A stretch of 33,846 bases of DNA, from NCBI GenBank assembly GCA_017883065.1, contig JADGOG010000015.1, positions 1 to 33,846 of the forward strand, read 5' to 3'. Under the pieces are notes generated by a model. The model searched no databases. It saw only the letters and a program-made list of their open reading frames with translations, and was not told the origin of the DNA. Below, in pieces: positions 29,919 to 33,846 of the stretch (positions within the stretch are counted from its first letter, which is position 1; each line of letters opens with the position of its first letter). Origin of the DNA: Acidimicrobiales bacterium. Its GTDB lineage: Bacteria; Actinomycetota; Acidimicrobiia; Acidimicrobiales; RAAP-2. The translations under genes and the position numbers were made by a program.

Positions 29919-30416
29919 CTAGGCGTGGAAGTGGTCGATGGCGGAGCGCAGGTGGGTGCAGACCGTTCGGTACTTCGCAGCCGTGGTGAAGATGTCGATC
30001 GCGTAGTCCGTCTCGACGATGAGGTAGGAATCCATTCGGCGGTAGCCGGCGGCGATCACGCCATCGACGGCTCCGATCACCTCGTGGTCGAGGACCCTCG
30101 GATCGTCGTCGCCACGAACGGAGAGCGACCTTCCCCCGGCCGTCTCCCACCTGCCCACCCGCATGACGTCGAAGCACAGGACGTCGTCCCAGGGGATGCG
30201 TACCTTTCCCGATCGCCAATCGAAGCCCTGTCCCGTCACCCGGAGGTCTCCGCGGGCGCGTGGCCTTCCGTTCCAACGCACCTTGCGAAGTTCGAACTCA
30301 CCGGGATCGTCGGTCCAGCCATCGCGCACCGACCGACTGTACCCAGCCACCCCGGCGGACACCCGCGGACGGCGGAGGCGGTCGGACCAGGCGTCCTCAG
30401 TCGGTCCGTCCGGCAT
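29919..30416 (-). CDS. Hypothetical protein, PH-like strand pattern
   Basis: A 165-residue protein with no family I can name. The first 35 residues are arginine-rich and unstructured-looking. The rest alternates short strands (GDLRVTGQGFDWRSGKVRIPW, DDVLCFDVMRVGRWE, SYLIVETDYAIDIFTTAA) and ends in a helix YRTVCTHLRSAIDHF. This order of strands capped by a C-terminal helix resembles bacterial PH-like domains, a structural guess only. There is no signal peptide. The ATG at 30416 lacks a good Shine-Dalgarno sequence, and a start further in is possible. Confidence 0.6.
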   Translation of the reverse strand: MPDGPTEDAWSDRLRRPRVSAGVAGYSRSVRDGWTDDPGEFELRKVRWNGRPRARGDLRVTGQGFDWRSGKVRIPWDDVLCFDVMRVGRWETAGGRSLSVRGDDDPRVLDHEVIGAVDGVIAAGYRRMDSYLIVETDYAIDIFTTAAKYRTVCTHLRSAIDHFHA

Positions 30417-30452
30417 GACGAGGGGGATCGGCGAACACCGGCGCGGGCGGAT

Positions 30453-31016
30453 TCAGCGGTCCCGCTCGAGCATGTCGAGGATCTCCGCGGTCATGGCCGT
30501 CTCACCGAGCTTCGGGAAGATGCGTTGGATGCTGTGCTGATGGGCGTCGACCTCACGGTCGGTCATGGCGTCGATGGCGAGCACCACGTGGTAGCCGTGC
30601 TCGTGGGCAGCGCGGGCGGTGGATTCGACGCCGGCGCTGGTGGCGACACCGGTGAGGACCACCTGGGTGACCCCCAGCTCCTGCAGGGTGGCGTCGAGCG
30701 CGGTCCCGTGGAATGCGCCCCACCGCTGCTTGGTCACCAGGATGTCCTCTGGCTGAGCGTGCAGGTCGTCGACGAGATCGGCCCAGTCCGGTGGCGGATC
30801 GGCGCCGAACCGGCTGGGGGTCTCGGTCCGACCGGGCGCCCCACCCGTGACGTTGACCAGAACGACGGGGAGGCCGTGATGCCGGAACGCCTCCGCCAGG
30901 CTGGCGGAGCGCTGCACGATCCCATCCATCGGGTGCACCGTGGGAATCGTGGTGATTCCCTTCTGCAGGTCGATGACCACAAGTGCGGGCCTCGGGTCCA
31001 TCGTTGACAGTGCCAT
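30453..31016 (-). CDS. Isochorismatase-fold hydrolase lacking the catalytic cysteine
   Basis: A 187-residue isochorismatase-like protein. Asp16 (LVVIDLQKG) and Lys96 (VTKQRWGAFHGT) match two of the three catalytic positions of cysteine amidohydrolases such as nicotinamidase. The third, normally Cys in GxATxxCVESTAR, is Gly129 here (GVATSAGVESTAR). True isochorismatases likewise dispense with the cysteine, so it may hydrolyse a vinyl ether or another bond rather than an amide. GAAGAGGA precedes the ATG by a suitable distance. No siderophore or phenazine genes are nearby to indicate a substrate. Confidence 0.85.
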   Translation of the reverse strand: MALSTMDPRPALVVIDLQKGITTIPTVHPMDGIVQRSASLAEAFRHHGLPVVLVNVTGGAPGRTETPSRFGADPPPDWADLVDDLHAQPEDILVTKQRWGAFHGTALDATLQELGVTQVVLTGVATSAGVESTARAAHEHGYHVVLAIDAMTDREVDAHQHSIQRIFPKLGETAMTAEILDMLERDR

Positions 31017-31142
31017 GGCGTTCCTCTTCCGCTGCGTTCGTGGTGCCGGGGAGCGTGTTGATCGTCGAGGGATGGGATGGATGCAGGTGGGGGGGTCACC
31101 GTCCCGACCCGGTGAGGTGGCCGAACGAGCGACCTCCGTGCG

Positions 31143-31394
31143 TCAGGCAGGCGGAATCGGCGAGTGGCGCCTCTTCGCCAAGACGAATCCTCCTGCCACC
31201 GCACTGGCGAATGCCCCCACGAGGAACGCAACCTCCGGCCAGGGTCGGTTCGTGTACACGCAGAACCTCGCGCCCGCGTCTCCGGTGCATTCCACCAACC
31301 GCATTGGCATCGTTCGTTCCGCGGCACTCAAGCAGATCATGGCGAACCCGAGAGATGCAGTCAGAAGTGCGATCGCCGCCACCATCCGCTTCAC
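31143..31394 (-). CDS. Small two-span membrane protein (83 aa)
   Basis: Begins VKRMVAAIALLTASLGFAMI with a first membrane segment, then an extracytoplasmic loop with two cysteines (LVECTGDAGARFCVYT) that could form a disulfide, a second segment (VAFLVGAFASAVAGGFVLA) and a basic end KRRHS. The GTG at 31394 lies six bases after TACGGT (minus strand), matching the leaderless pattern; a GTG at 31400 directly abuts the -10 and is less likely. It is divergent from the SnoaL-like gene. No family is recognised. Confidence 0.6.
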   Translation of the reverse strand: MKRMVAAIALLTASLGFAMICLSAAERTMPMRLVECTGDAGARFCVYTNRPWPEVAFLVGAFASAVAGGFVLAKRRHSPIPPA

Positions 31395-31400
31395 GCCCAC

Positions 31401-31406
31401 ACCGTA
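31401..31406 (-). promoter_or_regulatory. -10 element of the 83-aa membrane protein gene
   Basis: On the minus strand TACGGT is followed by six bases and the GTG at 31394; this spacing decides the start. Confidence 0.45.
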
Positions 31407-31497
31407 TCGCTGGCCGTACCGGTCACACGCGGTGGTGGCCGTGAACCACGACGCTCACGCCTCCTCCGTTCGTCGGACACTGCCACCCCTCGCGGGC

Positions 31498-31503
31498 TAC
31501 CCT
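31498..31503 (+). promoter_or_regulatory. -10 element of the SnoaL-like gene, leaderless start
   Basis: TACCCT is followed by exactly six bases and the ATG at 31510. There is no Shine-Dalgarno sequence. Confidence 0.5.
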
Positions 31504-31509
31504 CGCTCG

Positions 31510-32016
31510 ATGACGATCAGTTCCCGGCCCCACCCGCGTGACGAGATCAAGGTCGCCGTCGATCGGTACCACGAGTTGCGTCGCCGCATCGAGGAGGGTC
31601 TCGAGCCCAACGGCTTCGGAGCCCTCGCCGACTTCTACACCGACGACGCTGTCTACGTGGACGCCTCGTGGGGTCGCCTCGAGGGCAAGGAGGCCATCGC
31701 CCACTGGCTGGAGCACTCCATGGTCGGCCTGGGAGACTGGAGATTCCCGGTGGAGTTCACGGCCATCGAGGGGAACGACGTCGTCGTGAAGTGGACCCAG
31801 GTCATCCCTGGCGCCCGGCCGGACGGCTCGCAGTTCGCCCAGTCGGCATACTCACGGCTGCGCTACGCGGGCGGCGGTCAGTTCGACTACCAAGAGGACA
31901 CCTACAACATGGTCCACGTCCTGGAGGACATCGAGGCGAGTGGGTGGATGCCCACCGAACCCATGAACCTGCCTCCGCGGCGTCCCGATCGGAACTGGTC
32001 ACCGTCCAGGCTCTGA
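31510..32016 (+). CDS. NTF2/SnoaL-like domain protein
   Basis: A 168-residue protein of the nuclear-transport-factor-2/SnoaL fold. The N-terminal helix IKVAVDRYHELRRRIEEGLE is followed by FGALADFYTDDAVYVDASWGRLEGKEAIAHWL, the family-typical sequence lining the pocket, then strands FPVEFTAIEGNDVVVKWTQV and YSRLRYAGGGQFDYQEDTYN. Members include polyketide cyclases, ketosteroid isomerases and many small binding proteins. The Asp residues of FYTDDAVY could act in acid-base chemistry. A steroid or polyketide role is possible but not shown by the context. It ends at a hairpin shared with the opposing lipoprotein gene. Confidence 0.82.
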   Translation: MTISSRPHPRDEIKVAVDRYHELRRRIEEGLEPNGFGALADFYTDDAVYVDASWGRLEGKEAIAHWLEHSMVGLGDWRFPVEFTAIEGNDVVVKWTQVIPGARPDGSQFAQSAYSRLRYAGGGQFDYQEDTYNMVHVLEDIEASGWMPTEPMNLPPRRPDRNWSPSRL

Positions 32017-32042
32017 GCCGATGACCCCGCTCGGATCGGCTC
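32015..32042. terminator. Inverted repeat between convergent genes, probable bidirectional terminator
   Basis: GAGCCGAT (32015-32022) and ATCGGCTC (32035-32042) form a perfect 8-bp stem around a 12-nt loop. The stem begins inside the SnoaL-like stop codon and ends 13 bp before the end of the opposing gene. No T-tract is present. Confidence 0.5.
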
Positions 32043-32054
32043 TGGCGCTCCGAC

Positions 32055-33752
32055 TCAGCCCTGATGGAGGACGGTCAGGCCGTGCACGGTGGGGAGTGAA
32101 ATTGCGACGTGGGAGAAGTCGACGGAGCCGCCGAGGCGCGGCGTGATGTACGCAACGGTGGTGGCCACCAGTTGGAGCTCGAGCGAGCTGCCCGCCTTGG
32201 CGGTGTAGCCGACCGTCTCCATCGGGATGACGAGTGAGTGCTTCTTGCCGTCCAGGGTGACCGGAATCGGGGTGATCTGATTGTCCACCACTATCCCGGT
32301 CGACGGATCGACCAGCTGGGCGAACACCCGGGTTGGCCTGTCGCCCGCGGGAACGGTTCCCGCGTAGGTGAGCGACAGCGACGGTGCGCCTACGACGGCA
32401 GCATCGTGACCGAACGGAATGGTGATGTTCGTCGCGTTGGCCGCCGGGGCGGGCGTCACGGCGTAGGCCACGGCGTCGACGGCATTGGCTGCCTCGGCGT
32501 TGGCGGCGACCGTGGGTGGACCCGACCCCCCCTGGGCCTTGAGCGTCAATGTCCCGGAGCCGTTGCCCACCTGTGGTGCGCCCTTGGGCGGCGGGTAGTC
32601 GGGCGCCGCAAACGAGGTGCCGTTCTGATCCACGAAGGCGAAGCCCTTGAGCACGGGGGCCGAGGTGTCCCTGGCCACGTAGTGCCGCATCCAGGCGAGC
32701 GAGAGTGGGCCCACCTCGATCGCCGATCCCGGATCGGTCAGACAGACGCCGTGGCCGCCGCAGAACCAGGCCATCGCCACCGTCGTCCCCTGCCTCTTCA
32801 ACGCCTCGTAGTTGGCGATCCCTTCGTCCAGGGTGAACAGATCGTCGACCGTGCCCTGCAGGATCAAGGTCGGGACCTTCACCTTGGTGAGGAACTGGGC
32901 CGGGCCCCGACCGACGAAGAACCCGGTGGCCTTGGCGTCGATGACGCCGGTGCCATTCATCTCCTTGTCCGCCGCGGTGATCTCCGGATTGAGGGTGGCC
33001 GAGGAAGCGACACTCTGCAGGATGTTGCTCCAGCCCGCCTTGGGGGTCTTGTTCTTGTCCAGACTGGTCCCCAACGAGTGCCAGGCGATGGTCGGGGCGA
33101 TGGCGTCGATGCGGCAGTCCTGTTCGGCCGCCGCGAACTGGATGCCACCCCCGTAGGACTCACCGACCATGCCCACCCGTGGCACACCCGGTCGGCCGAG
33201 TTCGACCCCGTGCTGGAGCGCCACCCAGTTGATCATGGCCGACACGTCTCTGCCTTCGTAGTTCGGGCTGTCGACCTCGGCCGCTCCACCGGACTTCCCG
33301 AATCCGCGCGGGTCCCAGGTGAGCACGTTGAATCCGCCCTGCCTGAGCTGTCCGACGCTCAAGGCGCCCTGGATGGCCGCTTGTGTGGAAGCGGTGTCAC
33401 CGGACTGGCCCCAACCGGGACCCATCAGCACGGTCGGATGGACCTGGCCATCGGTCGACGAGTCGAGGAACCAGTGGATCCGGATCCTCGTGCCGTCGAA
33501 CGACGTGAGATCGAAGTCCGACGGGACTCCGACCACAGGCGTCGCCGTTGTCGAACGCCAGTTGCCAGGAGGCCGGCAAGTGCTCGATGGCGTGGCCGCT
33601 GTGGCCGGTGATGAAGCGGTGCTCGAGGAGGAGCAGGCGGCGAGAGCGGAGCCAGCGAGTACGACGGCGATCGGCGCCACGATGGCCAAGCAGAACCGTG
33701 CGGTTCTCGGCGATGCCGGCCCGGGACCACCCGTCGAGATTGTCCTGGTCAC
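32055..33752 (-). CDS. Lipoprotein alpha/beta-hydrolase (CocE/X-Pro dipeptidyl-peptidase type)
   Basis: A 565-residue exported lipoprotein hydrolase. The signal sequence ends in the lipobox LAAC with Cys40, followed by a serine/threonine-rich spacer. The hydrolase domain shows FDGTRIRIHWFLD, NVLTWDPRGFGKSGG, the nucleophile elbow GMVGESYGGGIQ, the acid in LQGTVDDLFTLDEG and a histidine in FCGGHGVC. A C-terminal strand-rich domain (SLSLTYAGTVPAGDRPTRVF, ELQLVATTVAYI) matches the jelly-roll domain of CocE/PepX proteins. It probably cleaves esters or peptides outside the cell. AGGGGGAG lies nine bases before the GTG start. The last 94 bases of the window hold no gene. Confidence 0.85.
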   Translation of the reverse strand: MTRTISTGGPGPASPRTARFCLAIVAPIAVVLAGSALAACSSSSTASSPATAATPSSTCRPPGNWRSTTATPVVGVPSDFDLTSFDGTRIRIHWFLDSSTDGQVHPTVLMGPGWGQSGDTASTQAAIQGALSVGQLRQGGFNVLTWDPRGFGKSGGAAEVDSPNYEGRDVSAMINWVALQHGVELGRPGVPRVGMVGESYGGGIQFAAAEQDCRIDAIAPTIAWHSLGTSLDKNKTPKAGWSNILQSVASSATLNPEITAADKEMNGTGVIDAKATGFFVGRGPAQFLTKVKVPTLILQGTVDDLFTLDEGIANYEALKRQGTTVAMAWFCGGHGVCLTDPGSAIEVGPLSLAWMRHYVARDTSAPVLKGFAFVDQNGTSFAAPDYPPPKGAPQVGNGSGTLTLKAQGGSGPPTVAANAEAANAVDAVAYAVTPAPAANATNITIPFGHDAAVVGAPSLSLTYAGTVPAGDRPTRVFAQLVDPSTGIVVDNQITPIPVTLDGKKHSLVIPMETVGYTAKAGSSLELQLVATTVAYITPRLGGSVDFSHVAISLPTVHGLTVLHQG

Positions 33753-33846
33753 TGTGAACGTCTCCCCCTGTGCAGCACCACGTCGGCGTCATGTCCCCGT
33801 GCCCCGAGCAACGCTAGACGGATCGGCGGTCGACCGACGGTCTCGC

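Noticed and set aside
29074-30276. 400-residue minus-strand open frame over mutY and the small membrane gene
   Set aside because: Only a 45-residue stretch (29700-29841) resembles a protein family; the rest is antisense to mutY. Treated as a relic, not a gene.
29886-31007. 373-residue plus-strand open frame opposite the hypothetical and isochorismatase genes
   Set aside because: The minus-strand isochorismatase fold is unmistakable and the plus-strand translation shows no recognisable domain.
1-33846. tRNA, rRNA, insertion sequences, prophage or toxin-antitoxin genes
   Set aside because: No transposase, integrase, phage structural protein, antitoxin pair or recognisable structural RNA was found on either strand by reading; a covariance-model search was not possible.

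Overview
The window is GC-rich, densely packed, single-copy chromosomal sequence of actinobacterial character. Several signs point to Actinomycetota, probably the class Acidimicrobiia or a near relative. These are frequent GTG starts, start codons lying 6-8 nt after a TANNNT -10 box (leaderless mRNAs), a mycothiol-dependent-isomerase-family protein, KstR-like operator boxes beside lipid genes, an actinobacterial-type ethylmalonyl-CoA-pathway lyase and hydratase, and 42-residue 'GYWLVASDGG' repeats. The taxon is inferred. No tRNA, rRNA, CRISPR array, insertion sequence or phage gene was seen.

Layout. 1-1.5 kb: 3' part of a secreted PQQ-like/42-residue-repeat protein. 1.6-6.6 kb: acyl-CoA metabolism (crotonase, hotdog thioesterase, GNAT, and a divergent acyl-CoA ligase/SDR pair) with two KstR-like boxes. 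6.8-9.0 kb: VOC protein and purK-purE. 9.0-13.1 kb: an unusual five-gene locus, made of a MauD-like thioredoxin protein, an unknown 173-aa protein, a MauE-like membrane protein, a Tat-exported protein joining a 28-cysteine methylamine-dehydrogenase-light-chain-like domain to predicted propeller repeats, and a polytopic membrane protein. 13.0-14.1 kb: an Lgt-like protein that appears to lack key catalytic residues. 14.2-21.5 kb: SDR, NlpC/P60 endopeptidase, dienelactone hydrolase, DUF885 metalloprotein, TetR regulator, quinone-oxidoreductase-like MDR and sulfotransferase. 21.6-28.5 kb: three probable ethylmalonyl-CoA pathway genes (mcl, mcd, mesaconyl-CoA hydratase) interleaved with a maleylpyruvate-isomerase-family protein, an ABC solute-binding protein, a methyltransferase and a DUF6941 protein. 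28.5-33.8 kb: mutY, a 59-residue membrane protein, a gene remnant, and a set of hypotheticals and hydrolases ending in a lipoprotein hydrolase.

How the genes may work together. The 9-13 kb locus looks like a dedicated export and disulfide-formation module serving one cysteine-rich secreted protein. No heavy chain (mauB) or mauG is present, so methylamine oxidation should not be assumed. The lipid genes and the ethylmalonyl-CoA genes suggest growth on fatty acids, sterol-like compounds or other acetyl-CoA-yielding substrates. A repeated inverted motif, TGAGAC-N14-GTCTCA, occurs just after the TetR gene and twice in front of the solute-binding protein gene, and may link these distant loci.
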